Assembly (NCBI RefSeq): GCF_001314605.1
Contig: NZ_LIHP01000001.1
Coordinates: 1-64,000, forward strand
DNA: 64,000 bases
DNA from: Marinobacter sp. HL-58
GTDB lineage: Bacteria; Pseudomonadota; Gammaproteobacteria; Pseudomonadales; Oleiphilaceae
Direction: 5' to 3'
The notes under the pieces were generated by a model, which saw nothing but the letters and a program-made list of their open reading frames with translations, did no database searches and had not been told where the DNA came from. Each line of letters opens with the position of its first letter. The first letter of the stretch is position 1. Made by a program: the position numbers and the translations under genes. Shown here in pieces: positions 9,028 through 18,206 of this stretch.

Positions 9028-11784
9028 ATGTCATCTTCTGAATCAGTCTCATCGCATTCTGCTAAACCAGACGAGAATCAAGATGTGCGTTGGCACACCA
9101 GGACCATTGATCAGGCCCGCTCGGACCTGTCCGCTACCGGGCCATTGCCCGCTGGGGAAGCAGCCGACAGGCTGAGCAAATATGGCCACAATCGGTTGCC
9201 GGAAGCCCGCCGTCGTGGTCCGCTCGCCCGCCTTGGCAATCAGCTCAGAAACTTCCTGATTTATGTCCTGATCACGGCAGCAGTCATCACCGCACTGCTG
9301 GGCCACTGGGTGGATACCACCGTTATTCTGGCCGTGGTGGTGATTCAGACCATGGTGGGGTTCATACAGGAAGGCAAGGCCGAACAGGCACTTTCGGCGA
9401 TCCGGCACATGCTGGCTCCCAAAGCCGTGGTGATCCGTGAGGGCGGTCAGCAGAAAATCGATGCGGCAGAGCTGGTGCCCGGCGACACTGTTGTTCTGGA
9501 GCCTGGTGACCGGGTACCCGCCGATCTCCGCCTTGAGCGCTGCCATAATCTGAAGATAGAGGAAGCGGTACTGACCGGAGAATCCCAGCCCGTAGACAAG
9601 ACCACCGAGGTTCAGCCAGCGGATGCGGTGCTTGGTGACCAGCTCAATATGGCTTTCTCGGGTACCATGGTCGCAACGGGTACTGGCCGTGGCGTGGTGG
9701 TCAAAACGGGGAAAGACACCGAGATCGGCCGGATTTCCGGTTTGCTGCAGGATACCGCCACCCTCAAAACACCCTTGCTCGAACAGATCGACCGTTTCGC
9801 CCGCTACCTTTCGATGATTATCATTATTGCCGGTCTGGCCATTTTCGGCGGCGGGCTGGCGCTGAGCGGGCTGCCGGTTCGTGAACTGTTCATGGCGGTT
9901 GTGGGCCTGACGGTGGCGGCCATTCCCGAGGGGCTGCCTGCGATTCTCACCATCACGCTGGCTATCGGTGTACGGCGGATGGCCAACCGTCACGCCGTTG
10001 TCCGCAGAATGCCGGTGATTGAAACCCTCGGGGCGGTGTCCGTGATCTGCTCCGACAAGACCGGAACCCTGACTCGTAATGAAATGATGGTGACCGCGGC
10101 GGTCGTGGCCGGGAGACGGCTGGATATCGGCGGTGAAGGGTATGAGCTGGACGGAGATATCCGTGACGGTAACGAGGTCGCCACCGGCAGCGCGCTGCTG
10201 GATGAGCTGGCCAGGGCCGCCGCACTGTGCAATGACGCTCACCTGGAACGCTATGAGGGGGCGATCCGGGTAGCTGGTGACCCCATGGAAGGGGCGTTGA
10301 AAGTGTTTGCCCAGAAGGCCGGGTTTGACCCGGAATCCGATGGCCGTCACTGGCCGCGGGCCGACGAAGTTCCCTTCGATGCCGAGTACCGCTTCATGGC
10401 GACACTCAATCACGATCATCACCGCCATGGCGTGGTGTACGTGAAGGGAGCCCCGGAGCGGATACTGGAAATGTGCGACAGCATGGTAACCGCCAGCGGT
10501 GAAACCACGGCACTGGACCAGAAGGTCTGGACCGATGCCATTTCCGAGCTGGCCTCCGATGGCCTTCGGGTTCTGGCTCTGGCCCGCGGGCCAGCCGAAG
10601 CCTCACAGAATACACTGGCTGTGGAGGATATCGACGACGGACTGGAGTTGCTTGGGCTTGTTGGCCTTCTTGACCCGCCTCGCCAGGAAGCGATCCGAGC
10701 GATTCAGGACTGCCATGATGCCGGTATCCGGGTAAAGATGATTACCGGCGACCATGCCATGACAGCCAGCGCCATTGGTGCGCGGCTGGGGTTGAAGAAT
10801 ACCGGCCGGGTGATCACTGGCAAGGAACTGGACCGGCTTGATGACGATGCACTGAAGCAGGTGGCCGGTGAGGTGGACATCTTTGCCCGCACCAGCCCTG
10901 AACACAAGTTGCGCCTGGTCGAGGCGTTGCAGGCGCTTCATGGCGTGGTGGCGATGACCGGTGATGGTGTGAACGATGCACCGGCCCTGAAGCGTGCGGA
11001 TGTTGGTATCGCCATGGGGGTCAAGGGGTCTGAGGCGGCCCGGGAAGCGGCGTCGATGGTTCTGCTGGATGATAATTTTGCCAGCATAGCCGCTGCCGTG
11101 CGGGAAGGGCGTACGGTTTACACCAATCTCAAGAAGGCCATCGCCTTCATGCTGCCGATTAACGGTGGCGAATCCATCAGTCTGATTACGGCTTTGCTGC
11201 TGGGGCTGTCATTACCGATTTCCGCGTTACAGATTCTCTGGGTGAACCTGGTAGGATCGGTGATCCTCGCGATGACCCTGGCTTTCGAGCCTGCTGAACC
11301 GGGTGTCATGAAGCGTCCGCCCAGGCCCAGAGATGAGTCCCTCCTGGCGGGGTTTGTGGTCTGGCGGGTTGCTTTCGTGTCCCTGCTGTTCCTGATCGGT
11401 ATCTTTGCCGCCTGGTACTGGGCCATGGATCAGTTTGCAGATGAATCGGTAGCTCGCACACTGGCGGTGAATACTCTGGTTGCCATGGAGGTTTTCTACC
11501 TGTTCGCCGTGCGTTATCTCGACACGGCGTCCATTACCCTGCGTGGTGTACTGGGCACTCCCATTGTTCTGCTGGCGGTGGGTGCGGTTATCCTGTTGCA
11601 GTTGCTGTTCACTTACTTGCCGTTGTTCCACAAGACGTTTGGCACCGCGCCACTCACTCTTGGTGCGCTGGTTTTCGCAGCCAGCGCAGGCGTCATTGTA
11701 CTGGTGGTACTGGAGCTGGAAACGTGGCTCAGACGTCGGCTGGGCCGTGGGCCCGGAAACGTCGTCAGCTCTGGCTCCGGGTAA
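9028..11784 (+). CDS. P2-type cation-transporting ATPase
   Basis: 918-aa P-type ATPase of the inner membrane. Features in order: N-terminal cation-ATPase domain (ARSDLSATGPLPAGEAADRL), actuator loop with TGES, M4 with the IPEGLPA ion-binding kink, phosphorylation site DKTGT with Asp343, TGD and GDGVNDAPALK hinge motifs, and C-terminal helices. PEGLPA and the overall order match the P2A (Ca2+/Mn2+) branch. The M6 segment, however, reads WVNLVGSVILAMT where Ca2+ pumps have NLVTDGLPA, so a key acidic ligand is absent and the ion is uncertain. I prefer the ATG at 9028 (AGGGAG site) over a GTG 30 bp upstream. The 3' end overlaps the next gene convergently by 20 bp. Confidence 0.88.
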   Translation: MSSSESVSSHSAKPDENQDVRWHTRTIDQARSDLSATGPLPAGEAADRLSKYGHNRLPEARRRGPLARLGNQLRNFLIYVLITAAVITALLGHWVDTTVILAVVVIQTMVGFIQEGKAEQALSAIRHMLAPKAVVIREGGQQKIDAAELVPGDTVVLEPGDRVPADLRLERCHNLKIEEAVLTGESQPVDKTTEVQPADAVLGDQLNMAFSGTMVATGTGRGVVVKTGKDTEIGRISGLLQDTATLKTPLLEQIDRFARYLSMIIIIAGLAIFGGGLALSGLPVRELFMAVVGLTVAAIPEGLPAILTITLAIGVRRMANRHAVVRRMPVIETLGAVSVICSDKTGTLTRNEMMVTAAVVAGRRLDIGGEGYELDGDIRDGNEVATGSALLDELARAAALCNDAHLERYEGAIRVAGDPMEGALKVFAQKAGFDPESDGRHWPRADEVPFDAEYRFMATLNHDHHRHGVVYVKGAPERILEMCDSMVTASGETTALDQKVWTDAISELASDGLRVLALARGPAEASQNTLAVEDIDDGLELLGLVGLLDPPRQEAIRAIQDCHDAGIRVKMITGDHAMTASAIGARLGLKNTGRVITGKELDRLDDDALKQVAGEVDIFARTSPEHKLRLVEALQALHGVVAMTGDGVNDAPALKRADVGIAMGVKGSEAAREAASMVLLDDNFASIAAAVREGRTVYTNLKKAIAFMLPINGGESISLITALLLGLSLPISALQILWVNLVGSVILAMTLAFEPAEPGVMKRPPRPRDESLLAGFVVWRVAFVSLLFLIGIFAAWYWAMDQFADESVARTLAVNTLVAMEVFYLFAVRYLDTASITLRGVLGTPIVLLAVGAVILLQLLFTYLPLFHKTFGTAPLTLGALVFAASAGVIVLVVLELETWLRRRLGRGPGNVVSSGSG

Positions 11785-14173
11785 TGATGGCGGCATCGCC
11801 ACGGCCTTCAATGGCAGCCAGTTCGGCACTGGACAGCCACTCCCCGGGCGGACGTTCCAGAACGTCTGCACACGCAGCCAGGGCATGGGCCCAGGAGCTT
11901 CGGTTGGCAAACAACATGCCTGATTCGTTCAGGGTGCCGCCGCGGTTGATGTAGCCCAGTACCCGGGATTTCGACGGCTCCGGAAACAGCGGCGCCAGGT
12001 GGCCACGGAACACTTCCGGGCGCATATGGGTCAGGGCGACCCGCCGTTTCATTCGTCTGGGGAACAGGCGCTCCTGTTCCAGGTCGCGGGCACACTGCGC
12101 TGCCTCAAAGGTATCCCGGGGCTCACGGAAACGCCCCGGCTCCTGCACATACACCAGCCTGAACGGTGTTCCCGTTTCCCGTAGTCGCTCACTGGCACGG
12201 ATCAGTTCAGAGAGCTGATAGGCCCCGTTGGCAATCAGCATGACCGGATCGCCCGGGGAGGTGTCTTCATCCACCACGAGAGCGCCATTCCTGGCCAGGG
12301 CCCGGGCTTCGTTGGTGTCAAACACCACCGGTCGTTCGCGTTTCGGTATGACCATGCAGGTCAGCTGGCCCCGAGCCAGGTAGACACCGGGCAGGGCTTC
12401 CAGGGTACTGTTATAGTCCGCCGGGAAGAGAACACGGCTGACGTCGCTCATCTCCCCCAGCAGGCTCTCGCAGAAGGTGGTGTCCTGGTGGGACTGCTGG
12501 TTCTTGCCGTTCTCCCAGGTGTGGGAGGTGGCAATCACCGGGAAACCCAGCCAGCGGGCCGGTCGCCCCACTTCTTTTTGCTGGCGGGCAAAGATCAGTT
12601 CCTGGCGGATTGCCCCCAGCATTTTCACGCAGAAGGCTTCATAACTGGCTACCAGGTTCAGCCCCGCCTTGTTGGCCAGACAGGCGGATACCACGGCTTC
12701 CTCATTGAGGGCGGTAATGATCCGGCCATGAACCGATTCCTGTTCGCTTTCCGGGTCGTTTACCCGATGCTTCAGCGCATCCAGCACGCCTTCCAGGCGA
12801 TTACTGGCCAGTTCATCGGGGTTGCCGACTCGTGCACGTAATGCAGGATTTTCCCTGACCAGCGCCGTAAAGAAGTCATCCACGGCAAGCATCGGTGAGC
12901 CAAAATCGTGTGATGGCGGCAGTGCCGGCATGACCGGGTCTGGCGGGTTACGCATGGCCAGCGCATGGTCTCGCTCCAGTGGTCGCGCCTGCTTCTGGTG
13001 CTGGGTGAGGTCACGAACTGATTCGGCAAGCTGTTCCGGTGGAACCCACAGCAGCCCGCAATGGTGGTGGAAGAGTTCCCGGGCCCTGGTGTCGATTTTG
13101 GGATTGCCCGGCAGTGGCAGGTTGTGAGCGGGATTGCTGCCTGCGCCGTAAAAGCCATAGCCCTTTGTGGTTTCGGCAATACCAAAGGGTATCGGGGCCG
13201 GGTATCTGAGCTGCCCTGTCAGTGCCTGCTGGCGGTAAAGGTCCAGTTTCTGTTCCATGTTGTACAGCGTGCAGACGAACGCAGCCGGGTCACGGCCATC
13301 AAACTGCAGGGGCTCGAATCCCCTATGCGCCAGGTGCTCGCCGAACCGTTCGAGGCCGGCGCGGGTTCCCAGTTCCGTGCGCTGTTCAATCCGTCGGCCA
13401 TTGGCGATCATGATCGGCAGTACCGCGCCACAATCCTCGGCCCGCCACCAGCGCGGAACCCAGTCGCTGCCGCGCTGTTCTTCCGCAGCGCCGTCCGACA
13501 GAAACGCCACCAGGGATTCGCCCGGCAGCGGCATGTGGGCATATTGCAGTTCGGCAAAACCGAGGTAGCCACCCTCCATGATGCCACCGGCCGTGTAGGG
13601 GGTGACATGGCTGCCCAGGGGCGCTTCCATGCCGCCATCCGGCCGCTGGCGGTAACTGTAGAAATCGGATACCAGTTGCGACAGGCCGTTCTCACCCTGG
13701 TAACGGTTGTGTTGTTCCGGGTGCAGGTTACCGGTGAGTACATTCAGCGCATCGACGGCCGCAACGCAATGGCCCTGTCCCATGAGCCAGCTTCGGGTCT
13801 GCCCGGTGAGGTTGTTCATTGCCATATAGGCGGCATAGGCGGGCACCATGTTCAGTGCTCCACCGGTGTGGCCCTCGGGACTGGCTTTGAAGTCACGTGG
13901 CAACAGCGGGGCACCACTGGGATCCACGCGCCTGGTGTAGGTCATGTGGGCGACCAGCCAGAGGCCGGCACTGGTCAACCTGTCCAGGCTTGCAAGCTTG
14001 CGGTAGACGGTTGCTGTGTCGGGCTGGATGCCGGCAGCCACCAGTTCGTCGGCCATCTGCCTGGCCTGATCGCAGGTGGTTTCGGAATGCTGTATGACGC
14101 CATAGCCCCGCCGCCAGATCTCGTAATCCGAGACAGGCGGCTCAACGGGTTCCTGGGTTGTAGGGGATGACAT
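11765..14173 (-). CDS. Phosphoketolase (XFP)-family enzyme, divergent
   Basis: 802-aa thiamine diphosphate-dependent enzyme of the phosphoketolase family. It matches that family along its length: EGHTGG and GQGHC (phosphoketolase GH/GPGHGG), GGIMEGGYLGF (GGELGYSLSH region), a TPP-binding SDGAAEE, then IMIANG, GNPDELASNRL (the conserved cofactor-activating Glu), and SHQDTTF. Several canonical motifs are altered, for example SDGAAEEQ in place of GDGEAETG. Classical phosphoketolases cleave xylulose 5-phosphate or fructose 6-phosphate to acetyl phosphate. I recall related proteins being annotated as xylulose 5-phosphate 3-epimerase, so the reaction here is open. It is transcribed alone, convergent with the cation ATPase. 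Confidence 0.75.
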   Translation of the reverse strand: MSSPTTQEPVEPPVSDYEIWRRGYGVIQHSETTCDQARQMADELVAAGIQPDTATVYRKLASLDRLTSAGLWLVAHMTYTRRVDPSGAPLLPRDFKASPEGHTGGALNMVPAYAAYMAMNNLTGQTRSWLMGQGHCVAAVDALNVLTGNLHPEQHNRYQGENGLSQLVSDFYSYRQRPDGGMEAPLGSHVTPYTAGGIMEGGYLGFAELQYAHMPLPGESLVAFLSDGAAEEQRGSDWVPRWWRAEDCGAVLPIMIANGRRIEQRTELGTRAGLERFGEHLAHRGFEPLQFDGRDPAAFVCTLYNMEQKLDLYRQQALTGQLRYPAPIPFGIAETTKGYGFYGAGSNPAHNLPLPGNPKIDTRARELFHHHCGLLWVPPEQLAESVRDLTQHQKQARPLERDHALAMRNPPDPVMPALPPSHDFGSPMLAVDDFFTALVRENPALRARVGNPDELASNRLEGVLDALKHRVNDPESEQESVHGRIITALNEEAVVSACLANKAGLNLVASYEAFCVKMLGAIRQELIFARQQKEVGRPARWLGFPVIATSHTWENGKNQQSHQDTTFCESLLGEMSDVSRVLFPADYNSTLEALPGVYLARGQLTCMVIPKRERPVVFDTNEARALARNGALVVDEDTSPGDPVMLIANGAYQLSELIRASERLRETGTPFRLVYVQEPGRFREPRDTFEAAQCARDLEQERLFPRRMKRRVALTHMRPEVFRGHLAPLFPEPSKSRVLGYINRGGTLNESGMLFANRSSWAHALAACADVLERPPGEWLSSAELAAIEGRGDAAIITRSQS

Positions 14174-14298
14174 GACGGGCCTCCTGGCTTCACTGTATGA
14201 AGCGATTATAGAGGTCGCAATCGGTCAAGCCGTTGATGCAGGTCAGTCGGACCTGCATCTTGTTTTACGGTGTGTTCACCCGGGTGCTGGCGAAAGAA

Positions 14299-14697
14299 TC
14301 AACCGCTGGCCGGCTCGAATTGCTGCTGCAGCCAGGATTTGATGTCGTCGGACTCGTACAGCCACCGTTCCTGATTGTTGTCCTCGCGGATCAACAGGCA
14401 GGGCACCTTGATCTGGCCCCCTCCGGCAGCCAGCGCCTGACGGTGAGTGCCATCGTGCTGGGCATCCCGGGTTTCGATATTCAGGCCCAGGCGGGCCATT
14501 TCCTTGCGGACCTTGATGCAGAACGGGCAGGCGCTGAACTGGTACAGTGCCAGGTTTTCACAGGCACGGTCCACGCGGGCCTGCTCTTCCGGGGATCGAT
14601 GGATACTCTCCGGAGTGCTGATTTTTTCGCTGATCAACATGAACGGTGTCAGGATCAGGCGGAGAGTGCGGAAAAAATAGCGAATAATAAGTCTCAT
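14299..14697 (-). CDS. Glutaredoxin/GST-N-fold protein with membrane-proximal N-terminus
   Basis: 132-aa protein. The N-terminal ~22 residues (MRLIIRYFFRTLRLILTPF) form a basic hydrophobic segment that may anchor it to the membrane. The rest is a glutaredoxin-like thioredoxin fold with the redox motif CPFC (YQFSACPFCIKVRKEM) and the cis-Pro loop IKVPCLLI. It probably uses glutathione, but the partner is unknown. The frame is open up to 14733. I chose the inner ATG because it begins the hydrophobic segment, though neither start has a clear ribosome site. It is divergent from ilvD. Confidence 0.75.
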   Translation of the reverse strand: MRLIIRYFFRTLRLILTPFMLISEKISTPESIHRSPEEQARVDRACENLALYQFSACPFCIKVRKEMARLGLNIETRDAQHDGTHRQALAAGGGQIKVPCLLIREDNNQERWLYESDDIKSWLQQQFEPASG

Positions 14698-14919
14698 GGA
14701 AAGGGTACGGCTCCGGTAAAAGGGGTGGGCCATCGATAAAAGGAGCCCACCAGGTGCTGGAACGCGTACAGTATCATTCGGCCGGGTTTCGGGCCAGACC
14801 AGGCTTCCGCGCAGGTTGTATTGCCGTATGGGAGCGTTTCTGCCAGTCTCCTCTAGACAGTACGAACAAGGTCGGATTTGCCGGCAGATAACCGGGGCAG
14901 ATAACAGGAGAGCAACGCG

Positions 14920-16596
14920 ATGACAGATGACAAACGGCGCCGATATTCATCCCCCGTGGTGGATGGTCTTGGCAAGTCGGCAAGCCGCGCCATGTTGCGG
15001 GCCGTGGGCTTCACCGATGAGGATTTCCGCAAACCGCAGATCGGTATTGCCTCCACCTGGAGCAACCTGACACCCTGCAACATGCACATCAACCAGCTTG
15101 CTGAAGAATCCGCTGCGGGTGCCGATGAGGCCGGCGGCAAGAGTCTGACCTTCAATACCATCACCGTATCGGATGGAATCGCCAATGGTACCGAGGGAAT
15201 GAAGTACTCCCTGGTATCCCGGGAGGTCATTGCCGACTCCATTGAAACCGTGGCCGGATGCGAAGGGTTTGATGGCCTGGTCGCCATCGGTGGCTGCGAC
15301 AAGAACATGCCCGGATGCATGATGGGCCTGGCACGGCTCAACCGCCCTTCGGTCTTTGTCTACGGTGGCACCATCATGCCCGGGAAGAATCACACGGATA
15401 TCATCTCGGTGTTCGAAGCGGTCGGGGCTCATGCCCGGGGCGACCTGGACCTGATCGAGGTCAAACAGATCGAGGAGACCGCGATTCCGGGCCCCGGCTC
15501 CTGCGGGGGCATGTATACCGCCAACACCATGGCTTCAGCCATTGAGGCAATGGGCATGAGTCTGCCCGGCAGCTCTGCCCAGAACGCGATTTCCGATACC
15601 AAGGCGGCGGACTGCCGGGCAGCGGGAGCGGCAGTTCTGAACCTGCTTGAACGGGACATCAAGCCGTCTGACATCATGACCAGGGAAGCCTTTGAAAATG
15701 CCATTACGGTGGTGATTGCCCTGGGCGGCTCCACCAATGCCGTACTGCATCTGCTGGCCATGGCCAGTACGGTCGGGGTTGAGTTGTCTCTTGATGACTT
15801 CGTGGAGATCGGCAAGCGTGTACCCGTGCTGGCGGACCTTCGCCCCAGCGGCCATTACATGATGTCCGAACTGGTGGCGATTGGCGGTATTCAGCCACTG
15901 ATGAAAATGCTGCTGGACAAGGGCATGCTCCATGGTGACTGCATGACCGTCACGGGGCAGAGCCTGGCGGATAATCTCAGGGATGTGGCCCCCTATCCGG
16001 AAAGTCAGGACATCATCCATGCCTTTGATAATCCCATCAAGGCGGACAGCCATCTGCGGATTCTGTATGGCAATCTCGCGCCTACCGGAGCAGTGGCCAA
16101 GATTACCGGAAAGGAAGGCACCCACTTCACCGGGCGGGCCCGGGTTTTCCATTCCGAGGAAGAGGCACAGGAACGGATCATGGACGGCACGGTTGTAGCG
16201 GGCGACGTGCTGGTTATCCGGTATGAAGGGCCGAAGGGCGGCCCGGGCATGCGGGAGATGCTGACACCTACCTCAGCCATTATGGGCAAGGGCCTGGGTA
16301 GCGATGTGGCGCTGATTACCGATGGACGTTTCTCTGGCGGCAGCCATGGTTTCGTGGTGGGTCATATCACACCGGAAGCTGCGGAAGGCGGGCCGTTGGC
16401 GCTGGTCGAGGACGGTGACACCATTACTATCGATGCGGTTGCCAACCGCATTGAACTGGATGTGCCCGATGAGGAAATGGAACGTCGCCGCAAGGCCTGG
16501 TCAGCGCCTGCGCCAAGATTTACCCGTGGGGTGCTGGCAAAGTATGCGCGAACGGTCAGTTCGGCGTCAGAGGGTGCGGTGACGGACAAGCCCTGA
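14920..16596 (+). CDS. ilvD: Dihydroxy-acid dehydratase
   Basis: 558-aa IlvD/Edd-family dehydratase that makes the 2-keto acid precursors of valine, leucine and isoleucine. The iron-sulfur ligand motifs are visible: [10 protein letters not shown] with Cys126 and [13 protein letters not shown] with Cys195. The C-terminal signature is [18 protein letters not shown]. The length is that of the shorter (ArcD-like) IlvD class rather than the ~615-aa E. coli type. An AGGAGAG site precedes the ATG. It is a single gene with a hairpin just after the stop. The ~220 bp divergent region upstream must hold its promoter; I see no leader peptide with a run of branched-chain codons. Confidence 0.95.
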   Translation: MTDDKRRRYSSPVVDGLGKSASRAMLRAVGFTDEDFRKPQIGIASTWSNLTPCNMHINQLAEESAAGADEAGGKSLTFNTITVSDGIANGTEGMKYSLVSREVIADSIETVAGCEGFDGLVAIGGCDKNMPGCMMGLARLNRPSVFVYGGTIMPGKNHTDIISVFEAVGAHARGDLDLIEVKQIEETAIPGPGSCGGMYTANTMASAIEAMGMSLPGSSAQNAISDTKAADCRAAGAAVLNLLERDIKPSDIMTREAFENAITVVIALGGSTNAVLHLLAMASTVGVELSLDDFVEIGKRVPVLADLRPSGHYMMSELVAIGGIQPLMKMLLDKGMLHGDCMTVTGQSLADNLRDVAPYPESQDIIHAFDNPIKADSHLRILYGNLAPTGAVAKITGKEGTHFTGRARVFHSEEEAQERIMDGTVVAGDVLVIRYEGPKGGPGMREMLTPTSAIMGKGLGSDVALITDGRFSGGSHGFVVGHITPEAAEGGPLALVEDGDTITIDAVANRIELDVPDEEMERRRKAWSAPAPRFTRGVLAKYARTVSSASEGAVTDKP

Positions 16597-16602
16597 TTGA
16601 AT

Positions 16603-16625
16603 CGGCGCCAGACTGTCTGGCGCCG
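16603..16625 (+). terminator. Terminator-like hairpin after ilvD
   Basis: An almost perfect 23 bp palindrome (CGGCGCCAGAC, one central base, GTCTGGCGCCG) begins 6 bp after the ilvD stop. There is no T-tract, so it may act as a 3' stabiliser or a weak or Rho-assisted terminator. Confidence 0.55.
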
Positions 16626-16752
16626 GGTTGCTGACAAACCGGTAACGCTTTTCCCTCGCCGGGCCGGAGCCAGCGGGCATTTTGACTGGTATAGTTGTAC
16701 CCTTGATTGATAAGGCAAGTGTGTGCAGACAATGACAGTCAGGGTTGAAAAG

Positions 16753-17697
16753 ATGAGCCGATCGGCCGGTTTTGTGGTTGTGGCGTTGGCGGCGCTGCTG
16801 AGCGTGTCTCTGGCCAGCCATGTGCAAGCGGCAGAGTCTGCCGGTGCCGGGCCAGACCGCGCTCAGTTGCAGTTGGCGTCGGTCAATGCGGCTGTGGCTT
16901 TTGCTGATGCCGACGAGCTGGTGTATGGCAAGAATGCCGACCGCACCGTGCCTATTGCCTCCATCACCAAACTGATGACGGCGCTGGTGGTGATGGAGTC
17001 CGGAGAGCCGCTGACGGAATGGCTCGAGTTCAAGACGCGCCATATTCCTGCTCCGGCGAATGCCTATACCCGGATTCGCGAAGGATCCGAGCTGAAGCGG
17101 GCCGATGTTCTGCGGATCGCGCTGATGTCGTCGGAGAATTTTGCAGCCTATACCCTGGCCCGTCACCATCCGGGTGGTTACGACGCCTTTGTCGAGGCCA
17201 TGAATGCCAAGGCCCGTGAACTGGGCATGGTCAATACCAGTTTCGTGGATCCGACCGGCCTTTCCCTCGAGAACCGTTCCACTGCGGCGGACCTTGTGCG
17301 ACTGGTGAAGGCCGTCAGCAATCATCCCCAGATTCGGGAATATTCCACGACGCGTTATTTCACGGGGCACTTCCGGCAGCCCCGTTACCGCCTTGCATTC
17401 GGAAACACCAATATTCTTGTACACCGCGAGAGCTGGGGGGTCGGGGTCAGTAAAACCGGTTATCTGTCTGATGCAGGGCGCTGTCTCGTCATGCTTTCTG
17501 AAATGGATGGCCGGCCCGTGGTAACCGTCTTACTGGATTCCCTGGGCTCCCGCTCGCCGATGGGGGATGCCGGGCGGATCAAGCGCTGGCTGACCACCGG
17601 AGCCGGTGGCAGTGTGGCCGCAGCAGCACGGGCCTATGAGCAGAAAAAGAACGCAGCCTACGCTTCCTCTGACAATACCTCCGTCAGTGCAAACTGA
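16753..17697 (+). CDS. pbpG: D-alanyl-D-alanine endopeptidase (PBP7-type)
   Basis: 314-aa periplasmic serine peptidase of the S11 family that cuts peptidoglycan cross-links. It has a Sec signal peptide (about 30 residues, ending HVQA). The three penicillin-binding motifs are SITK (Ser70, Lys73), SSEN and KTGY. The length fits PBP7/8 rather than DacA-type carboxypeptidases, as no C-terminal amphipathic anchor is seen. Upstream ATG (16732) and GTG (16723) starts exist in frame. I use 16753 because it begins the signal peptide and has an AGGG site at good spacing. Confidence 0.88.
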   Translation: MSRSAGFVVVALAALLSVSLASHVQAAESAGAGPDRAQLQLASVNAAVAFADADELVYGKNADRTVPIASITKLMTALVVMESGEPLTEWLEFKTRHIPAPANAYTRIREGSELKRADVLRIALMSSENFAAYTLARHHPGGYDAFVEAMNAKARELGMVNTSFVDPTGLSLENRSTAADLVRLVKAVSNHPQIREYSTTRYFTGHFRQPRYRLAFGNTNILVHRESWGVGVSKTGYLSDAGRCLVMLSEMDGRPVVTVLLDSLGSRSPMGDAGRIKRWLTTGAGGSVAAAARAYEQKKNAAYASSDNTSVSAN

Positions 17698-17726
17698 CAT
17701 TGCCTTTTAACCAGGATCCGCGGCCA

Positions 17727-18206
17727 ATGATCGAGATTTTCACCACCGGCGGTACCATCGATAAGGTGTACTTCGATGCCAACAGTGAGTTTGAAATCGG
17801 AGACAGCCTGGTGGGTGAGCTTCTGGCAGAATCCAACATCCGCGAAGGATTCTCAGTCACTGGCCTGATGCGAAAGGACAGTCTGGAGATGACGGATGAC
17901 GACCGGGGCGCAGTGAGAGAAGCGGTCGGGCGTTGTCACGCGGAGCGTGTGGTTATTACCCACGGCACCGATACCATGGCGGAAACCGCCCGGGCGCTGC
18001 TATCCGTCAAGGGCAAAACCATTGTGCTTACCGGCGCCATGCAACCGGCACGGATGCGCCGCAGCGATGCGGTTTTCAATATCGGATTTGCCTGGGCCGC
18101 GGTGAAGCTGCTGCCCCACGGTGTCTATATTGCCATGAATGGCGAGGTGTTCGAGGCCGGTTCCGTGCGCAAGAACCTTGAGGCCCAGCGGTTCGAGCGA
18201 ACCTGA
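17727..18206 (+). CDS. Single-domain asparaginase-like protein
   Basis: 159-aa protein that corresponds only to the N-terminal domain of L-asparaginases. The first catalytic Thr motif is IFTTGGTID (Thr10) and the second is HGTDTM (Thr81-Asp82), followed by VLTGAMQPA. Full asparaginases are ~330 aa and have a C-terminal domain that completes the substrate pocket at the dimer interface. Here the protein ends soon after, with no trace of that domain downstream on the same strand. The catalytic Lys usually found after the second motif (GAMRP region) is not evident. It may be an active small amidohydrolase or a non-enzymatic relative. The ATG at 17727 has an AGGA site; an in-frame TTG lies 27 bp upstream. 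The stop abuts the stop of the next, convergent gene. Confidence 0.75.
   Translation: MIEIFTTGGTIDKVYFDANSEFEIGDSLVGELLAESNIREGFSVTGLMRKDSLEMTDDDRGAVREAVGRCHAERVVITHGTDTMAETARALLSVKGKTIVLTGAMQPARMRRSDAVFNIGFAWAAVKLLPHGVYIAMNGEVFEAGSVRKNLEAQRFERT

Noticed and set aside
14734..14919. Leader-peptide attenuator before ilvD
   Set aside because: No short ORF with a run of Ile, Leu or Val codons and no terminator/antiterminator pair was found.
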